The notes under the pieces were generated by a model. The model was not told the DNA's origin and searched no databases. It saw nothing but the letters and a program-made list of their open reading frames with translations. Source: Candidatus Aminicenantes bacterium UBA876 (lineage in GTDB: Bacteria > Acidobacteriota > Aminicenantia > UBA2199). From it: 5,447 nucleotides of DNA. The position numbers were made by a program, and so were the translations under genes. The stretch lies in contig DBFQ01000087.1 of the NCBI GenBank assembly GCA_002294665.1, positions 1-5,447 of the forward strand, given 5' to 3'. Shown piece after piece: positions 1-5,447 of the stretch (positions within the stretch are counted from its first letter, which is position 1; each line of letters opens with the position of its first letter).

Positions 1-462
1 TCCCTGGAAACGGTTGAAAAGGTCGACCTGGAACGCTACATGGGGCGCTGGTACGAGATCGCGAAAATCCCCAATCGTTTTCAGCGCAAGTGCGCCCGGA
101 ACACCACGGCCGAGTATGCCCTGCGGCCGGACGGCCGCGTGACCGTGGTCAACCGCTGTACGCAAAAGGACGGCGACGAATCGGTTTCGCGCGGACTGGC
201 CAGGGTGGTGGATGCGGCCACCAACGCGAAGCTGAAAGTGAGTTTCGTCAACCTGCTGGGTGTCCGCCTGTTCTGGGGAAATTACTGGATCATCGGCTTG
301 GATTCCGGATACCGTTGGGTCCTGGTGGGGGAGCCTGAACGCAAGTACGGCTGGATCCTGGCGCGTGAACCGCGGTTGACTCCGGAGCAATGGGATCGGG
401 CCCGTTCAACCCTGCGTGCCCGCGGCTATGATCCCTCCCGCTTTGTGACCACGCTTCACTGA
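1..462 (+). CDS. blc: Blc-like outer-membrane lipocalin, 5' end cut off by the window
   Basis: Bacterial lipocalin of the Blc type: an eight-stranded beta-barrel that binds fatty acids or lysophospholipids and is usually anchored to the outer membrane as a lipoprotein. The frame is open from base 1, giving 153 visible residues before TGA at 460-462. The lipocalin signature GRWYEIAKIPNRF starts at visible residue 15, preceded by the typical VDLERY. Later come NRC (residues 51-53), the LKVSF strand, GNYWIIGLD, and YGWILAREP, matching the barrel strands and closing segment of E. coli Blc. Two cysteines (31 and 53) could form a disulfide, an inference. The ATG at base 40 lies inside the signature, so it is not the start; the signal peptide and lipobox lie left of the window. 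It ends 24 bp from the converging methyltransferase gene. The family call is firm; the exact ligand is unknown. Confidence 0.92.
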   Translation, partial: SLETVEKVDLERYMGRWYEIAKIPNRFQRKCARNTTAEYALRPDGRVTVVNRCTQKDGDESVSRGLARVVDAATNAKLKVSFVNLLGVRLFWGNYWIIGLDSGYRWVLVGEPERKYGWILAREPRLTPEQWDRARSTLRARGYDPSRFVTTLH

Positions 463-486
463 AACCGGCTTTAACCCGCTCGCGGA
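463..486. other. Short convergent intergenic gap without a clear terminator
   Basis: These 24 bp separate the stop codons of the plus-strand lipocalin and the minus-strand methyltransferase. The only self-complementary element seen is CCGC-TC-GCGG, too short and with too small a loop to act as a terminator, and no T-run follows on either strand. Transcripts from the two sides may therefore overlap, or termination may be Rho-dependent; this is inference. Confidence 0.5.
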
Positions 487-1251
487 TCAGGGCTTCTCAG
501 CAATCACAATCACGTTCCAGGCCAGGGAGGCGAAGAGTGATCCCGTGATTTTTTCCAACGTCCGGTCCGCCAGGCACACGGCCGAGATGACGGGATTGAA
601 GAGGAAGCCGGGTTCCAGGGGGACTTCGGCGAAAGGCGTGGACAGAAATCCCTGGGGAAACGAGCGCATATTCAAAAAACCCGCCTGCCGGAAAACCGCT
701 TCAATTTCGCGCCGGGGCAACTCACGCTGGTCGCGGGAATAGCCGGGATCCACGCGCTTGCGGATCCAGCGCAGGAATGAAATCAGCGGATTGGCGGGCT
801 GGGGTTCGTTGACCACGAAGTAACCTCCCGGCTTCAACAATGCGCGGACTTTCCGTACCGCTGCCGGAATATCTTCCAGGTGGTGAAGCACGCCGATCAT
901 GAGCGCCAGGTCAAAGGTTTTTCCCGGCGAGAAATCCATCAGGTCCGTGTGGATAAAGCGGATGTTTTCGCCCGGGTGGCGTTGGCGGGCGATATCGATC
1001 AGTTTGCCTGAATGATCGATGCCGGTGTAGGACGCGTACCGCCCCTGCAGGTATCGTGCCGCGTATCCGGCTCCGCAACCCACTTCCAGCAGGTGGGGCG
1101 CCGCCGCCGACGGCACTTTGCGCAGGGTCTGCGTAAGCCGCAAACGCCGAGCCCGTGCAGCGCCCCGCGACAAATCCTTGCGCTCGTATTCCGAGGCGAT
1201 GCGGTCGAAAAGCTCGCGGTCTTTCTCGGAGATTTCAGGGTCGGGTTTCAT
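487..1251 (-). CDS. Class I SAM-dependent methyltransferase (UbiE/Methyltransf_11-like)
   Basis: Cytosolic methyltransferase of 254 residues with the Rossmann-fold SAM-binding domain. Visible motifs in order: FDRIASEYERKDL (15-27), common near the N-terminus of UbiE-like enzymes; motif I LLEVGCGAGY (54-63), which binds SAM; the acidic residue of the second strand in GID (D79); DLALMIGVLHHLED (114-127); and LLKPGGYFVVNEP (138-150). The C-terminal 80 residues are less conserved and fairly hydrophobic. The acceptor cannot be told from sequence: small lipid, quinone-like or sugar-lipid substrates are all possible. It is the last gene of the minus-strand operon and its start overlaps the end of the GT-C glycosyltransferase by 17 bp, suggesting translational coupling. 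No good Shine-Dalgarno precedes ATG at 1251; only GAG lies 10 nt upstream. The fold and SAM use are secure, the role is not. Confidence 0.88.
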   Translation of the reverse strand: MKPDPEISEKDRELFDRIASEYERKDLSRGAARARRLRLTQTLRKVPSAAAPHLLEVGCGAGYAARYLQGRYASYTGIDHSGKLIDIARQRHPGENIRFIHTDLMDFSPGKTFDLALMIGVLHHLEDIPAAVRKVRALLKPGGYFVVNEPQPANPLISFLRWIRKRVDPGYSRDQRELPRREIEAVFRQAGFLNMRSFPQGFLSTPFAEVPLEPGFLFNPVISAVCLADRTLEKITGSLFASLAWNVIVIAEKP

Positions 1252-3088
1252 TGGACGGGATCTCGTACAGGGTATAGTTGGTGTACTGATAAAGAACCGG
1301 GAAACGCCCGAGGAAATCGTTCAATTTTTGCCTGGAAAAGGCATCCAGGCGGTACAGTAGCGACAGTTTTCCCAGGCGCTCGAGCCCGGCTGCGGAATAG
1401 AATATGTGCGTGACGCCCAGCGCGCGCACGTTTCGGGAAAAATCTGTAAAATCGTTGCTTTCCCGCAGCAGGTCGAGCAGGGGATGGCGGTCGGCGAACG
1501 AACAGGCGAGGAAATCTTTTTTCAGGTAGAAGGTGCGGTCTTCGCCCAGGAATGCCACCTTGTCTCCGGTCTTCAAGTTCTGATTCATGTACTCCACCCC
1601 GGCAAAATAGGGCAGGGCATAGAGGTAATTGGCTTTCCTGCCCTTGAACTCACCGGCCAGGGCCGAGCGGACAAAAGGAATGCCGCGAAAATAGCGGTCC
1701 TGCAGAGTGACGGCGAATACCAGGTTGTAGAAAGCGGCAAAAACCAGCACAGGCACAGCCAGGCGCCTGATGAGGGTTGATTTTTGTGTGACCACTACGG
1801 CGCCCCGGGCTGCGGGCAGGGCCAGCAGCAAAAAAACCGGCAGGAAGTAGCGCGGTACCATGGCGAAAAAGAGCAACAATACGTAGGCGATGCCCGCGGC
1901 GGCCAGAAGAATCCGCCCGGTCGCGTGACCGCGCTGAAAAAACACCAACGGCAGGAGAAAGAGGAACAGCAATCCCCACACCGCGGTCATGCCGTAGCTG
2001 TAGGGGTGAAAAAATACTTTGAAGGGAAAATAGATGTAGTCGAACAACGGTTTGTTTTTCCCCCGGCTGATCACCGTGGCGAACATTTCCGATTGGCTGT
2101 CGTCCCAGTTTTCATTCTGGAAAAGCTGGTTCAGGTACGGGTAAACCGGGTTTCCCATGTGGACCTGGTTTTTGACAAACCATGGCGTCATCAGCACGAT
2201 TACCATGACGCCCATCAGCAATACCGATCTCAAGCGCTCAGCAAAACTTTTTTTCCCCAGCCATATAACGGCAAGGAAAAACGCCGCCAGGAAGAAGGCG
2301 AGCGTGTACTTGGTCCCCACGGCCAGGCCGAACAGGGCGCCGGCCGTCAGCAGGTGGGAGATTTTCGCGGTTTTCTCCAAGTACAGGAAATACAGGCGGA
2401 TGCCGGCCAGTAAAAAGAGCATTCCCACCATGTCCGGTTTTGACGAGGCCAGGAGGAAACTGACCTGGGGTAGCGAGATGAACGCCAGGGCGGGCAGGAA
2501 GGCGAATTGTTTCGAAAACGAATCTCTGCACCAGGAAATCAGCAGCAGGGCGATCAACACGCCTGCGGCCAGTGAAATCAATTTGGGCACGAAAAGCCCC
2601 TGGTTCATCAATGCGAACAGCGAGAGCATTTCTCCGTTCAAGGGCAGGCTGGCGTTGAAGTTGGTTGCCCAGGGCACGAGCCCGCCTTTCATCAGGTAGA
2701 GGTTGGGAACGGCCAGGTGATATACCATCGAGTCGTAAAAGGTGGGTGGGAAAAAGCAGTAAAAAAGGTTCGCGGCAAGAAATGGGACAAGTGGTAAAAA
2801 CGGGCGTCGAACATGAGGCGACGAGGATTCCGGCCCCGCTGATTTTATGCTTGAAACCAGCAGCAGGTTGCCTGTGGCCAGGACGGCATAAAACGCAACG
2901 GGGTGCAGCAGGCGCAGCGCCGCGATTCCCAGGGTGAGCATGGCGATGAGCCCCAGACCCAACGCGATTGAAATCACCCGGTATTCCAGCGCAGCGATCC
3001 CGTGGCGCCGGGAAACGGCCGCCCCGAATCCGGCGGCGGCGGTCAAGGTCAACAAGGTCCACAGCGCGGAAAGCAGGAAATCAGCCAT
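1235..3088 (-). CDS. Polytopic GT-C (GT39/ArnT-like) membrane glycosyltransferase
   Basis: A 617-residue integral membrane protein with roughly ten or more hydrophobic segments over residues 1-460, then a soluble tail (about 470-617), the plan of GT-C enzymes that take a sugar from a polyprenyl-phosphate donor on the periplasmic side. The first large extracytoplasmic loop has FYDSMVYHLAVPNLYL (117-132), in which D119 is the likely catalytic acid or metal ligand, as in GT39/ArnT/PMT proteins. TPWFVKNQVHMGNPVYPYLN (301-320) resembles a motif often seen in bacterial GT39-like proteins. The C-terminal tail includes VEYMNQNLKTGDKVAFLGE and LGVTHIFY, a pattern often found in periplasmic tails of this group. 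Its ATG overlaps the end of gtrA by 8 bp, with a weak GAGAAG a few bases upstream. The sugar and acceptor are unknown. The closest functional parallel is the serotype-specific Gtr or ArnT-type transferase; an O-mannosyltransferase is an alternative. Confidence 0.85.
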   Translation of the reverse strand: MADFLLSALWTLLTLTAAAGFGAAVSRRHGIAALEYRVISIALGLGLIAMLTLGIAALRLLHPVAFYAVLATGNLLLVSSIKSAGPESSSPHVRRPFLPLVPFLAANLFYCFFPPTFYDSMVYHLAVPNLYLMKGGLVPWATNFNASLPLNGEMLSLFALMNQGLFVPKLISLAAGVLIALLLISWCRDSFSKQFAFLPALAFISLPQVSFLLASSKPDMVGMLFLLAGIRLYFLYLEKTAKISHLLTAGALFGLAVGTKYTLAFFLAAFFLAVIWLGKKSFAERLRSVLLMGVMVIVLMTPWFVKNQVHMGNPVYPYLNQLFQNENWDDSQSEMFATVISRGKNKPLFDYIYFPFKVFFHPYSYGMTAVWGLLFLFLLPLVFFQRGHATGRILLAAAGIAYVLLLFFAMVPRYFLPVFLLLALPAARGAVVVTQKSTLIRRLAVPVLVFAAFYNLVFAVTLQDRYFRGIPFVRSALAGEFKGRKANYLYALPYFAGVEYMNQNLKTGDKVAFLGEDRTFYLKKDFLACSFADRHPLLDLLRESNDFTDFSRNVRALGVTHIFYSAAGLERLGKLSLLYRLDAFSRQKLNDFLGRFPVLYQYTNYTLYEIPSNETRP

Positions 3089-3521
3089 TCATCTTCTCGG
3101 TATACAGGAAGGAATCGGGATTGAACAGGACACGCCTGTAATAGACGTACTTGAGCAGAAAAAAGAAAACCCGGGCAAACAAGGCGGATGTCAGATAGAA
3201 CAGGCCCAGTGACGCGGTCAGGAATCGCACCAGCATTACGTCGGCCAGGTAAAGCAAACCCAGGCTGATGATGTAGTATACAAACCTGCGGCCGTGATGG
3301 TTGCCGGTATGGAACACAAAACGGGATGCCGCGATGAAGTTGACCACCACAACCGCGCCCAGGACAATGATGTAACTCCAGAGGTAAAAAAGACCACACT
3401 GATCCGTCAACAGCCAGGTAAAAAACAAGGTCAGCAGCAGTGAGCCGCCACCGAGCAGCGCATAGCGTGTAAACGCGTGCCGGGTGATTCTTTCGGCCAT
3501 CTCTTTCGCTTTCAGCCGCAT
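3081..3521 (-). CDS. GtrA-family membrane protein (putative lipid-linked sugar translocation)
   Basis: Small membrane protein of 146 residues, the normal length for GtrA/DPMS_3 proteins, with four predicted membrane segments at about 20-39, 46-66, 80-100 and 106-128. Family hallmarks are a basic N-terminus before RYALLGGG (19-26), NFIAASRFVF (61-70) after the second helix, matching the family N-F-x4-R-x-V-F pattern, and an aromatic, basic end to helix four (FFFLLKYVYYRRVLF). GtrA proteins work next to a GT2 polyprenyl-phosphate glycosyltransferase and are thought to help flip the sugar lipid across the inner membrane, though biochemical proof is limited. Here it sits 9 bp after that GT2 gene and overlaps the GT-C gene by 8 bp. 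A second ATG at codon 8 (3500) is possible; 3521 is preferred because of tight spacing to the upstream stop. No strong Shine-Dalgarno is visible at either. Confidence 0.88.
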   Translation of the reverse strand: MRLKAKEMAERITRHAFTRYALLGGGSLLLTLFFTWLLTDQCGLFYLWSYIIVLGAVVVVNFIAASRFVFHTGNHHGRRFVYYIISLGLLYLADVMLVRFLTASLGLFYLTSALFARVFFFLLKYVYYRRVLFNPDSFLYTEKMNG

Positions 3522-3530
3522 CTGTTGATC

Positions 3531-4400
3531 TCAGCGGATCCGCTTGTTGATCAGGTCCGCCAGCAGTCCGATCATCAGGAAAATCACGGAAAACAGGAAC
3601 AGGAGCACCGTGGTGTCCGTCAGGTTCAGGATGATGATATCGCGCGCGAGAGATCCCAGGGAAAAAATGAAAGTGGTAATCGCGATCGGCATGAAGATGC
3701 GCAGGGGGTTGAACAGCATGGTGATGCGCATCAGCAGCAGAAAGAAATTGTAGGTGTCTTTCAAAGGGTGGATCTTCGATCTGCCCTTGCGTTTGCGGTA
3801 ATCCACGGGAATGGTTTTTACCTTCAGGTTTTCCAGGGCGCAGAGCAGGGTGATGGTGGTGGTAAAAGAGAAGCCGTCGGGGAAGATATGCCAGGCGCGA
3901 ATGACCACATCTTTGCGGAATACGCGCAGGCCGGAGTTGACGTCCCGGATTTTCTTCTTGACCAGGTAGGAAGCGAAGCGGTTGAGGAACCATTTTGCCG
4001 GCCGGCGCAGCAGGGGCACCGCGCGGACATCGCCGGTGCGAATTCCGGTCACCATATCGTTCCCCGTAATATGTGCCAACAATTCGGGCACGCTCTCCGC
4101 CGGGTAGGTTCCGTCCGCGTCGATGATGCCGGCCCGATCATAGCGACTCCGGCGGATACCACTCTTGATGGCGGCCCCGTAGCCTTGATTGCCTTCATGA
4201 AAAATCACGCTCACCCGGTCCATGGCCAATTCGCGCAGGATTTCCGTGGTTCCGTCGGTGGAGCCGTCGTCCACTACCAGGATCTCAAACGGCACCCCGG
4301 TAGAATCCAGGCTTTCATAAAGGTCGCGGATGGTTTTTTCGATGGCTCCGACTTCATTGAAACAGGGAACGATAAAAGAAACGCCACTTGCATCAGCCAT
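3531..4400 (-). CDS. GT2 polyprenyl-phosphate glycosyltransferase (DPM1/GtrB-like) with two C-terminal membrane helices
   Basis: Glycosyltransferase family 2 enzyme of 289 residues that probably transfers a sugar from a nucleotide sugar to polyprenyl phosphate at the cytoplasmic face. The GT-A domain covers about 1-225: VSFIVPCFNE (7-16), LVVDDGSTDGT (41-51) for nucleotide binding, the metal-binding DxD as IIDADGTYP (92-100), and NSGLRVFRK (155-163), conserved in DPM1/GtrB-like proteins. YRKRKGRSKI (201-210) matches the basic acceptor-loop motif. Two hydrophobic segments follow (about 235-256 and 264-286), as in the bacterial GtrB/DPMS type rather than the soluble eukaryotic form. It opens the four-gene operon. 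The start is fixed by the family motif only seven residues in and by a TATAAT ending 7 nt before the ATG, with no room for a ribosome binding site. Whether it makes the glucose, mannose or another sugar lipid cannot be read from the sequence. Confidence 0.92.
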   Translation of the reverse strand: MADASGVSFIVPCFNEVGAIEKTIRDLYESLDSTGVPFEILVVDDGSTDGTTEILRELAMDRVSVIFHEGNQGYGAAIKSGIRRSRYDRAGIIDADGTYPAESVPELLAHITGNDMVTGIRTGDVRAVPLLRRPAKWFLNRFASYLVKKKIRDVNSGLRVFRKDVVIRAWHIFPDGFSFTTTITLLCALENLKVKTIPVDYRKRKGRSKIHPLKDTYNFFLLLMRITMLFNPLRIFMPIAITTFIFSLGSLARDIIILNLTDTTVLLFLFSVIFLMIGLLADLINKRIR

Positions 4401-4413
4401 TGTGGTTATTATA
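4401..4413 (-). promoter_or_regulatory. Predicted -10 element giving a near-leaderless transcript of the GT2 operon
   Basis: On the minus strand a perfect TATAAT (4413-4408) is followed by AACCACA and then the ATG at 4400. A sigma70-type promoter starts transcription about 7 nt after the -10, so the mRNA would begin at or within a base or two of the ATG. No convincing -35 box lies 16-18 bp upstream (the candidate there reads TAGGAT), and the extended TGn element is not in register. The hexamer is seen directly; its use as a promoter is inferred, helped by the same layout before the dehydrogenase gene. Confidence 0.55.
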
Positions 4414-4515
4414 GTACATGCGGAACAGCAATCCTACCGCGGGCGTTCATGATCAAGGGGGGGCGGCCATAGATGAAGCCGGGGAAAAATCGGGCGTTCC
4501 CTGCCGACAGCGGCA
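4401..4515. other. Intergenic region between the dehydrogenase and the GT2 operon
   Basis: This 115-bp spacer carries the TATAAT next to the GT2 start, a run of seven G on the plus strand (4457-4463), and a 9-bp direct repeat CGGGCGTTC at 4440-4448 and 4491-4499. Directly after the dehydrogenase stop codon lies a small inverted repeat TGCCG-4 nt-CGGCA (4502-4515), with a five-T run on the minus strand starting only about 12 nt further on; this is too weak to call as an intrinsic terminator. I see no small gene in it. Confidence 0.5.
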
Positions 4516-5379
4516 TCATTGCGGATGGATGATGTTGTAGATGGCGGAATAGTCCTGCTTGCCCAGGCCCTGGTTGAGACCATCCGAGAGCAGGCGGTCG
4601 AGGCTTTCCAGGCAAGAGACTTCCAGGCCCTTCTCTTTCATGTCGCGCATGATCAGGCGCAGGTCCTTGCGCAGGTGGCGCAGGGGGAAATTGGGATTGG
4701 AAAAATCCCGTTCCCGCATGCGTTTCAGTTTCTTGTCGAATGTGGGTGCAAACAGGGCGCTGTCGCGCAGAATTTCCATGAACGCGTCGACCGGCAGTGC
4801 TTGTTTCTGGACATAAGCCAGGCTGAGTGCGAATGCCGCGGTCAGGGAAACGATCAACTGGTTGAGCGCGAGTTTGACCGCGGAAGCGGCACCCACTTCA
4901 CCGAAAAGGGTGACGGAACGTCCCAGGTCATCCAGCAGATCGCGGTGACGTTCACACTGGTCCGCGGTTGCGCCCACCATGATCTGCAGGCGGCCTTTGC
5001 GGGCTTCCGGCCGGCTCCCCAGGACCGGCGCTTCCAGGTATTCTCCGCCGGAAGCACCGACGCGTTCGGCGAGCGAGCGGCTCTGATCCGGAGAGATGGT
5101 CCCCATCTGGATGATCGCCCTTCCACGCAACGCGTCGGGGGGCACTTCGTCCAGGACCTCCGAGATGGCGGGGAAGTCGGTCAGCATCAGGATGATTCGA
5201 TGCGTGGCAACGACCGCGGCTTCGGCCGAGGAGGCGATCTTGGCGCCTTTGCGCTTCAAGCCACGGGTTTTTTCTTCGCTGCGATTGAAAACCGTCAGCG
5301 GATATTCCAGTTCCAGCAGCCGTTCCGCGGTCGCGGTTCCCAGCAGGCCCGCTCCCAGCAAAGTAACCGGTGATTTCAT
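4516..5379 (-). CDS. NAD(P)-dependent beta-hydroxyacid dehydrogenase, glyoxylate/succinic semialdehyde reductase type
   Basis: A 287-residue enzyme of the 6-phosphogluconate/3-hydroxyisobutyrate dehydrogenase superfamily; the closest type by motif is the GLYR group, which reduces glyoxylate or succinic semialdehyde with NADPH. The N-terminal Rossmann domain has VTLLGAGLLG (5-14, GxGxxG) and FNRSEEK (31-37), where the Arg after Asn favours NADPH. The substrate region reads LEAPVLGSRPEA (115-126). GAASAVKLALNQL (163-175) supplies the catalytic lysine K169 and N173 at the start of the all-helical C-terminal domain; FPLRHLRKDLRL (231-242) carries the conserved KD pair; and the end GLGKQDYSAIYNII fits GLYR-type proteins. 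ATG at 5379 is chosen because the Rossmann motif starts five residues later; an in-frame TTG at 5421 would add an unlikely tail across the promoter. It precedes the GT2 operon on the same strand but 115 bp away, so it is probably a separate unit. Confidence 0.88.
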   Translation of the reverse strand: MKSPVTLLGAGLLGTATAERLLELEYPLTVFNRSEEKTRGLKRKGAKIASSAEAAVVATHRIILMLTDFPAISEVLDEVPPDALRGRAIIQMGTISPDQSRSLAERVGASGGEYLEAPVLGSRPEARKGRLQIMVGATADQCERHRDLLDDLGRSVTLFGEVGAASAVKLALNQLIVSLTAAFALSLAYVQKQALPVDAFMEILRDSALFAPTFDKKLKRMRERDFSNPNFPLRHLRKDLRLIMRDMKEKGLEVSCLESLDRLLSDGLNQGLGKQDYSAIYNIIHPQ

Positions 5380-5414
5380 GGTTGAATTGTACCCGGACAG
5401 AAAACGGGGAGCAA
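5380..5414 (-). promoter_or_regulatory. Predicted sigma70-like promoter of the dehydrogenase gene, leaderless layout
   Basis: On the minus strand TTGCTC (5414-5409) and TACAAT (5391-5386) are separated by exactly 17 bp, the optimal spacing. The -10 is followed by TCAACC and then the ATG at 5379, so the expected start of transcription falls at or next to the A of the ATG, with no space for a Shine-Dalgarno. The -10 matches the consensus at five of six positions; the -35 keeps only the key TTG. Promoter activity is inferred from this layout. Confidence 0.6.
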
Positions 5415-5425
5415 GGGGCAACTGA

Positions 5426-5447
5426 GTCGAAAGTCGAAAGTCGAAAG
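5426..5447. repeat. Tandem heptamer repeat GTCGAAA, at least three copies, cut by the window edge
   Basis: Three perfect back-to-back copies of GTCGAAA (5426-5432, 5433-5439, 5440-5446) plus the first base of a fourth run off the right end, so the true length is unknown. The array begins 12 bp upstream of the predicted -35 box of the dehydrogenase gene and lies outside any gene seen here. Short tandem heptamers between genes are known in some bacteria (for example the STRR repeats of cyanobacteria); whether this belongs to a genome-wide family cannot be told from one copy. Confidence 0.8.

Noticed and set aside
40..42. ATG as the start of the lipocalin
   Set aside because: Family-typical residues (VDLERY) continue upstream in frame to base 1, and a start here would cut the first beta-strand signature; the true start is outside the window.
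1784..2413. Plus-strand open frame (209 codons) inside the GT-C gene
   Set aside because: Its Gln/Lys/His-rich product is the expected reverse reading of a hydrophobic membrane protein gene and shows no domain.
3049..3993. Minus-strand open frame (314 codons) overlapping GT2 and gtrA in another frame
   Set aside because: Same-strand shadow; it is Pro/Arg/His-rich, and both underlying genes have convincing products in their own frames.
3477..4472. Long plus-strand open frame (331 codons) opposite the GT2 and part of the gtrA gene
   Set aside because: It is antisense to two genes with clear family motifs, its translation is low-complexity and rich in Gln, His and Arg with no recognisable domain, and it is explained by the GC-rich third positions of the real genes.
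4485..4515. Possible intrinsic terminator after the dehydrogenase
   Set aside because: The stem is only five base pairs and the T-run starts about a dozen bases after it, so it does not have the shape of a working Rho-independent terminator.
4519..5373. Long plus-strand open frame (284 codons) opposite the dehydrogenase
   Set aside because: It mirrors nearly the whole dehydrogenase gene, has no family motif, and shows the Gln/Phe/Arg-rich composition of a reverse-strand shadow.
5380..5421. TTG at 5421 as the start of the dehydrogenase
   Set aside because: It would add 14 residues unlike the family, which begins just before the GxGxxG motif, and would put the predicted promoter inside the coding region.
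1..5447. A defence, phage or mobile genetic system
   Set aside because: No transposase, integrase, nuclease, toxin-antitoxin, reverse transcriptase or CRISPR signal is present; all genes fit envelope glycosylation, lipid binding or metabolism.

Overview
The window is about 5.4 kb of GC-rich, tightly packed bacterial DNA. It holds six protein-coding genes: one on the plus strand, cut by the left edge, and five on the minus strand. I see no RNA gene, insertion sequence, phage gene or CRISPR array. A Blc-type lipocalin (usually an outer-membrane lipoprotein) and a three-protein lipid-linked sugar transfer set point to a free-living Gram-negative (diderm) bacterium. I cannot place it more precisely; something like Acidobacteriota or Aminicenantes would fit but is only a guess.

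Layout from left to right: (1) the last 153 codons of a Blc-like lipocalin, plus strand; (2) a 24-bp convergent gap; (3) a four-gene minus-strand operon, read from right to left as GT2 polyprenyl-phosphate glycosyltransferase (4400-3531), GtrA-family membrane protein (3521-3081), large GT-C/ArnT-like membrane glycosyltransferase (3088-1235) and class I SAM methyltransferase (1251-487); (4) a 115-bp spacer with a promoter-like TATAAT; (5) a beta-hydroxyacid dehydrogenase of the glyoxylate/succinic semialdehyde reductase type (5379-4516); (6) its own promoter-like region and a tandem heptamer repeat running off the right edge.

How the genes probably work together: the operon has the logic of the gtrA-gtrB-gtr(type) cassettes. 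The GT2 enzyme would load a sugar onto polyprenyl phosphate on the cytoplasmic side, GtrA would help move the lipid-linked sugar across the inner membrane, and the GT-C enzyme would transfer the sugar to an acceptor on the periplasmic side. The translationally overlapping methyltransferase adds a cytosolic modification step whose substrate cannot be read from the sequence. The dehydrogenase is a separate metabolic (aldehyde-detoxifying) gene.

The most distinctive non-coding signal is that both genes behind an intergenic region have a good sigma70-like -10 hexamer only 6-7 nt before the ATG, which predicts leaderless mRNAs. I did not find a clearly new biological system; the points worth checking are the leaderless architecture, the methyltransferase attached to the Gtr-like set, and the edge repeat.
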